Below the pieces are notes generated by a model. That model saw only the letters and a list, made by a program, of their open reading frames with translations. It was not told the DNA's origin and did not search any database. From contig NZ_QWVT01000018.1 in the NCBI RefSeq assembly GCF_003570705.1, forward strand, positions 1 to 64,000: 64,000 nucleotides of DNA. Reading direction: 5' to 3'. Position 1 is the first letter of the stretch. Every line of letters starts with the position of its first letter. The DNA comes from Mesobacillus zeae (GTDB lineage Bacteria > Bacillota > Bacilli > Bacillales > Cytobacillaceae). The position numbers and the translations under genes are program-made. Of the stretch, positions 34,074 through 43,373 are shown one piece after another.

Positions 34074-35175
34074 ATGGAATTGGCAGAAATCAGGAACGAA
34101 CTCGAAAAATCAGCTAAGATATTAGCGGGCTTTAGGGGGTCTCTTTGACCTCGAAAATAAGGAAGCAAGAATCGCCGAGCTTGATGAAGTGATGTTGATG
34201 CCCGGCTTCTGGGATGATCAGCAGCAGGCACAGACTGTTATCAATGAATCGAATGCGTTAAAAGACCAGGTGCATGTTTTTCACGACCTTTACGAAACGT
34301 TTGAAAACATTGAACTGACATATGAGCTTGTGAAAGACGAACCGGATGCCGAACTGCAGTCTGATCTTGAAAGCGAACTGGCGGAACTGATCCAGAGATT
34401 GAGTGACTTTGAACTTCAGATGCTGCTCAGCGAGACTTATGATAAAAATAATGCCATTCTTGAGCTTCACCCAGGAGCGGGGGGCACGGAGTCCCAGGAC
34501 TGGGGCTCAATGCTGCTGCGTATGTATACACGCTGGGCAGAGAAGCGTGGCTTTAAGGTGGAAACGCTAGATTACCTCCCAGGTGATGAAGCGGGAATCA
34601 AAAGTGTGACACTCTCGATTAAAGGTCATAACGCCTATGGCTACCTGAAGGCGGAGAAGGGTGTTCACCGCCTTGTCCGGATTTCGCCATTTGATTCATC
34701 CGGCCGCCGCCATACTTCGTTTGTTTCCTGCGAAGTGATGCCGGAGCTTGATGACAGTATTGAAATCGATATCCGCACGGAAGATTTGAAAATTGACACA
34801 TACCGTGCAAGTGGTGCGGGCGGCCAGCACATTAATACAACCGATTCTGCAGTCCGGATTACGCATCTTCCAACAAACGTTGTTGTTACTTGTCAGACGG
34901 AACGGTCGCAGATCAAAAACCGTGACCATGCAATGAAAATGTTAAAAGCGAAGCTGTATCAGCGTGAAATCGAGGAAAAAGAAAAGAAGCTAGCCGAAAT
35001 TCGCGGTGAGCAGAAGGAAATTGGCTGGGGAAGCCAAATCCGTTCCTACGTGTTCCACCCGTATTCGCTCGTAAAGGACCACCGCACAAACACCGAGGTT
35101 GGAAGTGTCCAATCCGTTATGGACGGCGATATTGACATATTCATCAACGCCTACCTGCGTTCAAAGCTTGACTAA
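34074..35175 (+). CDS. prfB: Peptide chain release factor 2, programmed +1 frameshift
   Basis: RF2 reads UAA and UGA. Translation starts at ATG 34074 (GAGGTG 6 bases upstream). After 24 codons it meets TGA at 34146-34148. A +1 shift onto GAC at 34147 continues to 35175, giving 366 aa, the same length as B. subtilis RF2. The codon-recognition motif is in [20 protein letters not shown] (SPF) and the peptidyl-hydrolysis motif is SGAGGQHIN (GGQ). The first part up to the shift is short and would be missed by a simple frame search. RF2 autoregulates through this site. Confidence 0.96.
34134..34149 (+). promoter_or_regulatory. prfB programmed frameshift signal
   Basis: AGGGGGTCTCTTTGAC: an internal Shine-Dalgarno (AGGGGG), slippery CTT and in-frame TGA followed by C, the classic RF2 autoregulation site. 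Confidence 0.95.
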
Positions 35176-35182
35176 AAGAGAT

Positions 35183-35215
35183 CGGGCCCCTGCCATCATG
35201 GCCGGGGTTTTTGTT
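35183..35215 (+). terminator. Terminator of prfB
   Basis: CCCCTGCC/GGCCGGGG stem (one mismatch) followed by TTTTTGTTTTT. Confidence 0.75.
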
Positions 35216-35324
35216 TTTGGAGAGGGTGGAGCGAGGTGCTGGGATGGTTCGAGGCGGGGTGTGGAGATGATGCTGGTTCGACCAAAAAGTAATGTATGCC
35301 AAAGTGTAGCGGTATCCCATTATC

Positions 35325-35635
35325 CTGGTTAAATGAGTATCTGGCTGCACAAGATCAAAATGACCCGGGAGCGGAATTAACGTGTTCCCCCGGCGGTTTT
35401 TTTGCGGAATACAATGAAAATGATGAGAGTTGGGCTAAAAAAGGGGGAGAGTGGCACAGTTTTTGACTTGGAAATCACGTCTTCTTTCGGGAAATAGTTT
35501 GTTCTCTCGGGAAATATCAGGATTCGGACAAGAAAGTGGATGATTCGGACAAAAAAAAAGCTGATTAGGACAGAAATCTTATTCATTCGGACAAAAAACA
35601 TAGTGATTCAGAAAATTAGACAATATATGTAAAGT
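35325..35635 (-). repeat. Composite intergenic repeat module, copy 1 (inverted)
   Basis: Read on the minus strand from 35635: ACATATATTGTCTAAT, then five GAAT/TAAT units spaced exactly 21 bp (three GTCCGAAT, one GTCCTAAT, one degenerate), then two TATTTCCCGA units. A GCCGGGGG stretch (35388-35398) and AGATACTCATTTAA (35341-35328 region) follow. The same blocks occur in the same order at 43.39-43.64 kb on the plus strand. Confidence 0.85.
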
Positions 35636-35699
35636 TATCATTCGAACTGCGACTAACCGAATCCAGTTTTAAACCAAAACAATCTCCAATATTGTGATT

Positions 35700-35885
35700 T
35701 TTTTGCGTTGAGCCCTCTATTTTTCCTATCCAACATTGTGATTCTTAAAATCTTGCATCCGCCTCCATTTTTCACCTCCATCATGTCTTTTTCCACCCAC
35801 CCTTATTTTTTTGAAATCATGTCTTCTCCTGCCCGCCCCCATTTTTCAAATCGAACAGTTATCCCTTTGATCCTGCAGCCCAATG
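35700..35885 (+). repeat. C/T-rich degenerate repeat, about 42-bp period
   Basis: Pyrimidine-rich units with recurring TCATGTCTT and CCGCC(T/C)CCATTTTTC, spaced roughly 36-45 bp. It follows the 21-bp module and resembles the tract at 43.9-44.05 kb in composition and arrangement. No gene is supported here despite short open frames. Confidence 0.5.
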
Positions 35886-35897
35886 CTTAACCAAAAG

Positions 35898-35926
35898 TTA
35901 AAAAAAAGCGGCCCGTGGGCCGCTTT
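35898..35926 (-). terminator. Terminator of the CoA-disulfide reductase gene
   Basis: AAAGCGGCCC/GGGCCGCTTT stem, 10 bp; the minus strand continues into TTTTT. Confidence 0.85.
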
Positions 35927-35943
35927 CTGTATCTTTTTCGCTT

Positions 35944-38421
35944 TTAGATAAACAAATTCAAACCGGAATCCTCGGCATCTCCAAGGTAGGAAGCGACTCC
36001 GCCAATTTCAACCCCGTCGATAAGTTCTTCCTTCGCGATGCCCATGATATCCATCGACATGGAGCAGGCTACGAGTTTGACGCCCGCTTCCATTGCGTTC
36101 TTCATCAATGTTTCCAGGCTGTCGACATTTTTCTGCGCCATGACATTTTTTATCATTTTGGCACCCATGCCGCCCATGTTCATTTTTGACAAAGGCAGAC
36201 TGTCCACGCCTTTAGGCATCATCATCCCGAACATTTTGCTCATCATATCTTTTTCAACATCAGGTGCGTCCTTCCTGCGCAGGACATTCAGTCCCCAGAA
36301 GGTGAAAAATAGCGTGACCTTTTTTCCCATTGCTGCAGCACCTGATGCAATAATGAAGGAAGCAATTGCTTTATCAAGGTCGCCGCTGAAGACAACCATC
36401 GTTGCACCGTTTTTAGCTGGAACCTGGGCGGCTTTTCTGCCGTCCGCAGGGCAGGCGGCCGCACTCTCAGGTATCTCGCCGGCAACTTTTTGGATAACCG
36501 CTTTAAAACGCCGATTTTCAAAAACAGCTTCAAGTAAGGTGTTGCCGGTTTTGCTGCACCATGCGCTGATATCTTTCTTAAATCCCGGATCAGTCGCCAC
36601 CACTTCAAGGATATCTCCCTCATTCATGCTGTTAAGTGTCTGGTACACCTTCATGATGGGTCCGGGACATTGCAGTCCGCACGCATCGATGGTCACTGTA
36701 CTCCGTTCAGTTACTGTTTCTGCGCTTACCGCGACGGCAGCAGAAGCAGCTTCTTCATGTTTCCCGCTGTCTCCCTGGCCGTACACAAAGGAATATGTCT
36801 TATAGCCTCCGTCGAGATTCTTCACTTTGTAGCCGAGCTGGCTCAAAATTCTTGCGGCTAGATAGCCGCGCAAGCCAACCTGGCAGTAAAGGTAAATGGT
36901 CCTGTCTGTTGGGATTTCAGCCAGCGCCCGTTCGCGGAGGCTTCCAAGCGGAATGTTGGCGGATCCATCGATATAGCCCATTTCCCGTTCAATTGGTTCA
37001 CGGACGTCAAGAAGATAGCCGCCGTCTGCCATGATATCGTTAAGCTCATGCCATTGAATGGTTTCGACAAGACCCTCAGCAATGTTCTTCGCCGCATAGC
37101 CCGCCATATTGACAGGATCCTTTGCAGAGGAATACGGAGGTGCATAAGCCAATTCCAAATCAGGAAGGTCAAAAATTGTGAGACCGCCTTTAATCGCTGT
37201 TGCAAGCACATCAATTCTTTTGTCGGCCCCATCATATGATACCGCCTGTGCTCCGAAAATTTCCCCTGTCTGACGATCGAATATCAGCTTCATCGCAATT
37301 GGGAAAGCCCCTGGATAATAGCCGGCGTGGGAGCTTGGATGTACATGGACAACCTCATAATCAATTCCGTGCTGCTTTAATGTTTTTTCATTGTTGCCAG
37401 TTGCCGCAGCGGTTATGTCGAAAACCTTGGCAATCGAGGTTCCCAGAGTGCCGCTGTATTTCGAATCAATGCCACAGATGACATCAGCAACTATCCGGCC
37501 TTGTCGGTTTGCCGGCCAGGCCAGGGGAATATGCGTCGGCTTTCCACTAATATAGTCAGTTACTTCAATCGCATCCCCGAGGGCAAAAATGTTAGAATCG
37601 GATGTTTGCAGACGTTCATTCACCCTGATGGCACCTTTTACGCCAAGCTCAAGGCCTGCATCCTTCGCCAGATTGTTCTCAGGGACTACACCAATCGCAA
37701 GAATAATCATGTCAGCTTCTATTTCATTGCCGCTGGCGAGCTTCAATACCTTTCCGTCCTGCTCGAAGGCTTTTACGCCATCTTCAAGAATCAGATCCAC
37801 ACCTTTTTCCTGAAGGTGCTGATGCAGGATTGACGCCATTTCAAAATCAAGAGGGGCCATAATCTGGTTCCCCATTTCTACCAAAGAGACATCAAGTCCG
37901 CGTTCCCGTAGGTTTTCTGCCATTTCGACACCAATGAAGCCGCCGCCGATTACTGCAGCACGACGAGGCTTTTTCTCGTCAACGTACTGCTTGATTTTAT
38001 CGGTGTCCGGAATGCTGCGAAGCGTAAAAAGGGTACTTGCGTTTTCGATTCCGGGAATGGCCGGTTTTATTGGGCGGGCACCTGGAGACAGGATGAGAAC
38101 GTCATAGCTTTCTTCATATGTCTCACCGCCGCACTTTTTGATTTCAACGGTTTTCCGGTCCCGATGGATTTCAGTGACTTCACTGAGGTTCCTGATATCC
38201 AAGTTGAATTTCTTTGACATTCCTTCAACAGTCTGCACGAGCAATGCATCCCGTTCTGAAATGGAGCCGCCAATATAATAAGGAAGACCGCAATTGGCAA
38301 AAGAAATGTATTCACCGCGTTCAATGAGAATAATCTCAGCATTTTCATCCAATCTTCTCAGACGTGCAGCAGCACTTGCGCCTCCTGCAACGCCGCCTAC
38401 AATGATAATTTTTTTCGACAT
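35944..38421 (-). CDS. CoA-disulfide reductase / rhodanese / TusA / DsrE four-domain fusion
   Basis: 825 aa. (1) A FAD/NAD(P)H pyridine-nucleotide disulfide oxidoreductase at about 1-450: GGVAGGASAAARLRR binds FAD, SFANCGLPYYIG carries the redox Cys near 43, and VIGGGFIGVEMAENL binds NAD(P)H. (2) A rhodanese domain at about 465-555 with active-site Cys in CQVGLRG. (3) A TusA/SirA domain near 580-650 with CGLQCPGPIMK. (4) A DsrE/DsrF-like domain from about 680 to the end with a Cys in ACSMSMDIMG. Together it can reduce CoA or bacillithiol-type persulfides and relay sulfane sulfur. The start ATG follows AGAAGG. It replaces the short prfB-cccB spacer of B. subtilis. Selenium handling is also possible. 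Confidence 0.9.
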   Translation of the reverse strand: MSKKIIIVGGVAGGASAAARLRRLDENAEIILIERGEYISFANCGLPYYIGGSISERDALLVQTVEGMSKKFNLDIRNLSEVTEIHRDRKTVEIKKCGGETYEESYDVLILSPGARPIKPAIPGIENASTLFTLRSIPDTDKIKQYVDEKKPRRAAVIGGGFIGVEMAENLRERGLDVSLVEMGNQIMAPLDFEMASILHQHLQEKGVDLILEDGVKAFEQDGKVLKLASGNEIEADMIILAIGVVPENNLAKDAGLELGVKGAIRVNERLQTSDSNIFALGDAIEVTDYISGKPTHIPLAWPANRQGRIVADVICGIDSKYSGTLGTSIAKVFDITAAATGNNEKTLKQHGIDYEVVHVHPSSHAGYYPGAFPIAMKLIFDRQTGEIFGAQAVSYDGADKRIDVLATAIKGGLTIFDLPDLELAYAPPYSSAKDPVNMAGYAAKNIAEGLVETIQWHELNDIMADGGYLLDVREPIEREMGYIDGSANIPLGSLRERALAEIPTDRTIYLYCQVGLRGYLAARILSQLGYKVKNLDGGYKTYSFVYGQGDSGKHEEAASAAVAVSAETVTERSTVTIDACGLQCPGPIMKVYQTLNSMNEGDILEVVATDPGFKKDISAWCSKTGNTLLEAVFENRRFKAVIQKVAGEIPESAAACPADGRKAAQVPAKNGATMVVFSGDLDKAIASFIIASGAAAMGKKVTLFFTFWGLNVLRRKDAPDVEKDMMSKMFGMMMPKGVDSLPLSKMNMGGMGAKMIKNVMAQKNVDSLETLMKNAMEAGVKLVACSMSMDIMGIAKEELIDGVEIGGVASYLGDAEDSGLNLFI

Positions 38422-38461
38422 ATTTAAAACCTTCTTTCATGGTATTTTGGTTTACCTCATG

Positions 38462-38527
38462 TGTGAAATATAACACAAATTACTGATGGGGGTAAGGGTA
38501 TATAGAAACTTTCCATAAAAAGTTCAA
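38462..38527 (-). promoter_or_regulatory. Promoter and Fnr/Rex-like site of the CoA-disulfide reductase gene
   Basis: On the minus strand TTGAAC (38527-38522), 17 bp, TATATA (38504-38499). Downstream of the -10, TGTGAAATATAACACA at about 38462-38478 is a near-perfect dyad of the TGTGA-N6-TCACA type, placed where a repressor would block transcription. Confidence 0.5.
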
Positions 38528-38739
38528 TTCCTGCATTTTTTTTCAAAAAGAAAAGCAAGGCTCCTGTCCGTACGAAGCGTTGAGTATGGCAGGCTGCTCT
38601 CATTTACAGAAGAGGTTGGGCATGCTATACTCACGACGGAAAATAGAAAGACAAAAGTGCAGTCTAAGGGGAAATGCGTGAAATATAAAGGCTGCTTCTT
38701 GCAGATGAATTCTTACTATATATAAAGGGGAAAGAGAAG

Positions 38740-39603
38740 TTGAAAAAAAAGTGGAATAGATCAATGGGGCCCGGCTTTGAAAAAGTGCTGGAGTATGTCT
38801 ATATTCTTGTTGGTTCGGGCATTGTGGCGGTAGCCTTTAACCAATTCCTCCTGCCGAACCGGGTTGCGTCAGGCGGTATAAGCGGTATTAGTACGATTTT
38901 TCATGCTTTGTTCGGATGGGAGCCAGCCTATGTACAATGGGCATTTAATATCCCGTTGTTTACTGCAGGAGTGATCCTGCTTGGAGGGAGATACGGGATT
39001 AAAACGCTCGTTGGGACGATTTTTCTCCCGATGGTTGTTTTTTTGACAAAGGACATGGAGCAATGGACTTTTGACCCGCTGCTTGGGTCACTGTTTGGCG
39101 GTATTGGTGTAGGGCTTGGACTTGGCCTCGTGTTCCGGGGCGGGGCATCCACGGGAGGTACAGACCTTGCTGCACAAATCATTCATAAGTTTACCGGCCT
39201 TTCACTTGGGAAATGTGTTGCGTTAATTGACGGAATGGTTGTCCTGTCTGCAGCTATTATTTTTGATGTGGAAAGAGGACTGTACGCAATGATTGCCCTT
39301 TATGTGACAAGCAAGACAATCGATCTTGTCCAAGTCGGCATCGGCAGTTCAAAAATGGCGTTGATTATTACTGTGAAGCAGGATGAAGTGAGGGAAGCCA
39401 TTTTCAATAAAATCAATCGTGGTGTGACTCGGCTGTCTGCCTATGGAGGCTATACAGACCAGGAAAAACCGATTCTCATGTGCGTAGTGGACCAAACGGA
39501 GTTCACAAAACTGAAACAAGTTGTCAGGGATATTGACCCTGCTGCGTTCGTAATTGTGACAGATGCTTCAGAAGTAGTAGGTGAAGGTTTTAAAAGAGCC
39601 TAG
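38740..39603 (+). CDS. yvjA: YitT family membrane protein (YvjA)
   Basis: 287-aa protein with five or six N-terminal transmembrane helices (DUF161/YitT domain, about residues 18-205; LLPNRVASGGISGISTI and GGASTGGTDLAAQII are the family motifs) and a C-terminal DUF2179 domain (ITVKQDEVREAIFNKINRGV, ILMCVVDQTEFTKLKQVVRD). The transported substrate is unknown. It starts with TTG 38740 after AAAGGGG. In B. subtilis yvjA also lies by cccB. Confidence 0.85.
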   Translation: MKKKWNRSMGPGFEKVLEYVYILVGSGIVAVAFNQFLLPNRVASGGISGISTIFHALFGWEPAYVQWAFNIPLFTAGVILLGGRYGIKTLVGTIFLPMVVFLTKDMEQWTFDPLLGSLFGGIGVGLGLGLVFRGGASTGGTDLAAQIIHKFTGLSLGKCVALIDGMVVLSAAIIFDVERGLYAMIALYVTSKTIDLVQVGIGSSKMALIITVKQDEVREAIFNKINRGVTRLSAYGGYTDQEKPILMCVVDQTEFTKLKQVVRDIDPAAFVIVTDASEVVGEGFKRA

Positions 39604-39655
39604 ATTTGGTATAAAATGAATATGTATGCAAATTGTTATTAAGGGGGAGTTAAAA

Positions 39656-39964
39656 ATGAAGAAAAAGCTAGCGGCAATGCTCATGGGGGCAACACTCGTT
39701 ATGGCTGCGTGCGGCGGCGGAGATGAAGCTGGGGATTCCAAGAGCGCGGGAGATCCAGAAAAACTATTTAGCCAAAAATGTTCAAGCTGCCATGGCGGCA
39801 ATCTTGAAGGCGGCGCAGGTCCAAAGCTTGAAAAGATTGGTGCAAAGATGTCACAGGAAGATATTGAAAATACCATCAAGAACGGTAAAGGCTCGATGCC
39901 TCCGGAGCTGATTGAAGGGGAAGACGCAACTACTGTTGCAAAATGGCTGAGTGAAAAGAAGTAG
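39656..39964 (+). CDS. cccB: Cytochrome c-551, lipoprotein form
   Basis: 102 aa. The signal sequence ends in the lipobox VMAAC, so the mature protein is a diacylglycerol-anchored monohaem cytochrome. Haem site CSSCHGG near residue 41 and axial Met in GKGSMPPEL. It passes electrons to the caa3 oxidase in B. subtilis. AAGGGGG lies 8 bases before ATG 39656. Confidence 0.92.
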   Translation: MKKKLAAMLMGATLVMAACGGGDEAGDSKSAGDPEKLFSQKCSSCHGGNLEGGAGPKLEKIGAKMSQEDIENTIKNGKGSMPPELIEGEDATTVAKWLSEKK

Positions 39965-39982
39965 GTTATAAGGAAAAGGGAG

Positions 39983-40018
39983 AAGCTCGCGGCATTATGC
40001 TGCGGGCTTTTATTTTTT
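39983..40018 (+). terminator. Terminator of cccB
   Basis: AAGCTCGCGGC/GCTGCGGGCTT stem with G-U pairs, then TTTATTTTTT. Confidence 0.75.
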
Positions 40019-40019
40019 G

Positions 40020-40367
40020 ACAAAAACAAAGAATGTCACATTAATTTAAAACTTCTTCTATTAATCTTCATCGCAATTTTGTAATAAAACTGAAATAAAA
40101 CAGAAAGTTAAGGTTATTAGCAACTCAGTGTGGAAGCCTGTCATAGGTGCAAGCGGATAAGTTTTTCAGCCAATTACAACGATTACAAAGATAACAGTAA
40201 TTGACTTAGGTGTAATATAGTGGATGAAAATGCACCTATTGAAAAGAAACTGTAATATTAAAAGGCTTTTATTGAAAGAGTGAGATGTTATAATGGGTTT
40301 GTTACAAAAAATGTCGAATGATAGCCACGGTGATAAATACTAACTAATTAGTTAAGGTGATTTTATA
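40020..40367 (+). promoter_or_regulatory. ftsEX upstream region with clustered TGTAAT motifs
   Basis: No gene. TGTAAT occurs at about 40079 (followed after 5 bp by TGAAAT), 40211 and 40252, and on the other strand as a close pair near 40177. TGTWAH-N5-TGTWAH is the WalR box. A TATAAT lies at about 40288-40293 with a poor -35. WalR control would fit a peptidoglycan hydrolase operon. Confidence 0.4.
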
Positions 40368-41054
40368 ATGATTGAAATGCAGGAAGTGAGCAAAACCTAC
40401 CCAAATGGAGTCAACGCACTTAGCGGAATTAATATACACATTGAGCAAGGTGAATTCGTATACGTTGTAGGAACGAGCGGAGCAGGAAAGTCCACTTTCA
40501 TCAAAATGATGTATCGCGAAGTTCGGCCGTCTGAGGGAACCATCAGTGTAAACGGCATTAACCTTTCAAAACTCAGGTTAAACAAAGTGCCGCTTCTCCG
40601 GCGTAATATCGGAGTGGTTTTTCAAGACTTTAAGCTTCTCCAGAATCTATCAGTATATGAAAACGTTGCTTTTGCAATGGAAGTAATTGAAGAACAGCCG
40701 GCCGTGATCAAAAGACGCGTCATGGAGACACTTGAACTCGTCGGACTGAAACATAAAGCGAGAATGCTTCCGACAGAGCTTTCCGGAGGAGAACAGCAGC
40801 GTGTGTCAATTGCCCGCTCAATTGTGAACGCCCCGAAAGTTGTCATAGCAGACGAACCTACCGGTAACCTAGATCCCGAAACATCCTGGGAAATTATGAA
40901 CATATTTGAAGAGATTAACCTTAGGGGAACGACCATTGTAATGGCCACCCACAACAAGGAGATTGTAAACACAATCAAACATCGAGTAATCGCGATTGAA
41001 GGCGGCAAGATCGTCCGCGATGAAGCGAAGGGTGAGTACGGATATGAAAGCTAG
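40368..41054 (+). CDS. ftsE: FtsE, ATPase of the FtsEX complex
   Basis: 228-aa ABC ATPase. Walker A GTSGAGKST near residue 37, Q-loop VFQDFKLL, signature LSGGEQQRVSIAR near 140, Walker B VVIADEPTGNLD, and switch His in MATHNKE. With FtsX it opens cell-wall hydrolases at the membrane; in Bacillus the client is CwlO. Its end overlaps the ftsX start by 11 bp. Confidence 0.96.
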   Translation: MIEMQEVSKTYPNGVNALSGINIHIEQGEFVYVVGTSGAGKSTFIKMMYREVRPSEGTISVNGINLSKLRLNKVPLLRRNIGVVFQDFKLLQNLSVYENVAFAMEVIEEQPAVIKRRVMETLELVGLKHKARMLPTELSGGEQQRVSIARSIVNAPKVVIADEPTGNLDPETSWEIMNIFEEINLRGTTIVMATHNKEIVNTIKHRVIAIEGGKIVRDEAKGEYGYES

Positions 41055-41943
41055 AACCTTCCGCCGCCATATGAGAGAAAGTTCCAAGAACCTTACGCGG
41101 AACGGGTGGATGACATTTGCCTCTGTTAGTGCGGTAACGGTCACATTATTGCTAGTCGGTGTCTTTTTCGTCATTATGATGAATTTAAATAAAATGGCTA
41201 CAACGATAGAAGAAGATGTGGAAATACGCGTACATATTGATGTAGCAGCTAACGAGAAAGATAAGGATTTACTTGAAGAACAGATCAGCGAGCTTGGCGG
41301 CATTAAGAGCATCACTTATTCGTCAAAGGAAAAAGAATTGGACAACCTAATTGACAGCCTTGGAGATAAGGGAGATTCTTTTAAGCTGTTCGAACAGGAT
41401 AATCCTCTGAACGATGTATTCATCGTAAAGACGAAAAACCCAACCGATACAATCAAAGCAGCAGAAAAAATAAAAAAAATGAACTATGTTTCGTCCGCGA
41501 AATACGGGCAGGGCAAAGTTGAAAAGCTGTTCAAAGTAATTAAAATCAGCCGGAATGTCGGAATGGTCCTGATTGTGGGCCTCTTGTTCACAGCGATGTT
41601 CCTGATTTCCAATACGATAAAAATTACGATCATGGCCCGCCGCCGCGAAATAGAAATCATGAGGCTTGTTGGCGCCACGAACGCATTTATCAGATGGCCA
41701 TTCTTCCTTGAAGGCCTCTGGCTCGGAATTTTAGGGTCAATTGTTCCAATTGCCGCAGTTTCGAGTGCATACTACTATTTGTTTGATTTTATTCAGGCAA
41801 AACTGAAGGACCAGGAGCACTTCATCCAATTGATTGACTTCAATCCTTTTGTTTACCAGCTTTCCGCTGTCCTGCTCATCATGGGCGCAGCCATTGGAAT
41901 CTGGGGAAGCCTTATGTCTGTACGCAAGTTCCTGAAAGTGTAA
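41044..41943 (+). CDS. ftsX: FtsX, membrane subunit of FtsEX
   Basis: 299 aa: a first transmembrane helix (about 22-45), an extracellular loop (about 50-165) which contacts the hydrolase, then three helices, with ARRREIEIMRLVGATNAFIR at the coupling site typical of the FtsX/MacB family. ATG 41044 lies inside the end of ftsE, with AAGGGTG upstream. Confidence 0.95.
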   Translation: MKARTFRRHMRESSKNLTRNGWMTFASVSAVTVTLLLVGVFFVIMMNLNKMATTIEEDVEIRVHIDVAANEKDKDLLEEQISELGGIKSITYSSKEKELDNLIDSLGDKGDSFKLFEQDNPLNDVFIVKTKNPTDTIKAAEKIKKMNYVSSAKYGQGKVEKLFKVIKISRNVGMVLIVGLLFTAMFLISNTIKITIMARRREIEIMRLVGATNAFIRWPFFLEGLWLGILGSIVPIAAVSSAYYYLFDFIQAKLKDQEHFIQLIDFNPFVYQLSAVLLIMGAAIGIWGSLMSVRKFLKV

Positions 41944-42045
41944 TGGGGAGTGAGCCGGCAAAGAACCGGCTCTTTCCTGGGCATTGCGCTGTAACCTAAG
42001 ATAGAGAGCTACGAAACTATAAAAAGTTTGAGAGGGGAAAACCTA

Positions 42046-43314
42046 GTGAAAAAACAGATACTCTCACTAGCAATAGTCAGTACTTTAAGCCTTGGTTCTT
42101 TGGCAATCCCATTTGGAGTGAACCAGGCAAAAGCAGAATCGCTGAGTGAGCTAAAAGAAAAGCAATCAAAAGCACATCAGGAAAAAGTCCAGCTTAATTC
42201 AACCATCCAAGAAAAGAAGTCGAAAATTGGGGACCTTCAAACACAGCAAAAAGGTCTTGAAGCCCAAATCAAGAAATCTGACCTTGCAGTTGAAGATGCA
42301 ACCCTGAAGATTCAAGAGAAAAACGAGCAAATTAAGCAAATTGAAAAAGAAATTAAGAAGCTTGAAGCAGAAATCAAGGTTTTGATGGAGAGAATCGAGA
42401 AACGGAACGCACTGTTAAAAGACAGGGCTCGTTCTTACCAGGAAAACGGCGGAACGGTCGACTATCTTGATGTCATCCTTGGTGCACAAAGTTTCGGAGA
42501 TTTTGTCGACAGAATGAATGCTGTCGCAACCATTGTCGAAGCTGACCAGGATATCTTGGATGAGCATAAAAAAGATAAAAAAGAACTTGAAGATAAACAA
42601 AAATCTGTCGAAGCTAAGCTTGCAGAAGCTAAAGAGATGAAGGCAGAACTTGAAGAACTGTCTGCCAAGCTGAAAGCTGAAATCAAGCAGAAGAATAGTC
42701 TGATGGGTGAGCTTAAAAAAGAAGAAGAACACATTCATGCTGAAACATTAAGTCTTGAGGAAGAAGCTCAATTGGCTTCAGCGCAGGAAGCTGCGTTCGC
42801 ACAGGCTATTCAAAATGAGCAAAATCGCCAAGCAGCAGCAGCGCAGCCTATGCAAAGTTCCTCCAACGGGGGAGGCGGAGGCTCAGTAGCTCCAAATCCG
42901 TCAGCAGCTCCGCCAGCTTCAAACGGGATGCTGCAGAGACCTGCAAACGGAACGATTACATCAGGACTTGGAAGCCGCTGGGGATCTTTCCACGCCGGAC
43001 TTGACATTGCGAACAGAGGCGCTAATGTGCCGATTGTTGCAGCAGCAGATGGTGTCGTCATCAGATCCTATTACTCTTCCAGCTATGGAAATGTTATCTT
43101 CCTGGCTCACTCTATCAACGGCAAGCGTTATACAACCGTTTATGCTCATATGAGCGCACGCATGGTGTCAGGCGGAAGCGTATCAAGAGGCCAGCAAATT
43201 GGGGTCATGGGCAACACAGGTCAATCCTTTGGCCAGCATCTTCACTTCGAACTGCATATAGGCGATTGGAACCAAGCTAAATCCAATGCGGTCGATCCAA
43301 GCGGATATTTTTGA
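42046..43314 (+). CDS. Coiled-coil M23 peptidoglycan hydrolase (EnvC/CwlO-like)
   Basis: 422 aa. Signal peptide (MKKQILSLAIVSTLSLGSLA with AKA cleavage), long coiled coil at about 30-245 with the NGGTVDYLDVILGAQSFGDF segment of CwlO/PcsB/EnvC-type FtsEX partners, a Gly/Pro/Ser linker (about 270-300), and a C-terminal LytM/M23 domain. The M23 zinc ligands are in HAGLDIA and HLHFEL. GTG 42046 has AGGGG 8 bases upstream. Place right after ftsEX makes it the probable client of that complex. Confidence 0.88.
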   Translation: MKKQILSLAIVSTLSLGSLAIPFGVNQAKAESLSELKEKQSKAHQEKVQLNSTIQEKKSKIGDLQTQQKGLEAQIKKSDLAVEDATLKIQEKNEQIKQIEKEIKKLEAEIKVLMERIEKRNALLKDRARSYQENGGTVDYLDVILGAQSFGDFVDRMNAVATIVEADQDILDEHKKDKKELEDKQKSVEAKLAEAKEMKAELEELSAKLKAEIKQKNSLMGELKKEEEHIHAETLSLEEEAQLASAQEAAFAQAIQNEQNRQAAAAQPMQSSSNGGGGGSVAPNPSAAPPASNGMLQRPANGTITSGLGSRWGSFHAGLDIANRGANVPIVAAADGVVIRSYYSSSYGNVIFLAHSINGKRYTTVYAHMSARMVSGGSVSRGQQIGVMGNTGQSFGQHLHFELHIGDWNQAKSNAVDPSGYF

Positions 43315-43328
43315 TCATAAGATTTTAA

Positions 43329-43359
43329 AAGGAAGGGACTTTGTCTCTTCCTTTTTTTA
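43329..43359 (+). terminator. Terminator of the ftsEX-hydrolase operon
   Basis: AAGGAAGGGA/TCTCTTCCTT stem followed by TTTTT. Confidence 0.85.
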
Positions 43360-43373
43360 ATTGTGTGATTAAG

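Noticed and set aside
34189-35175. prfB as a shorter gene starting at an internal ATG
   Set aside because: The 24-codon upstream frame, internal Shine-Dalgarno and CTTTGAC slip site give the full 366-aa RF2.
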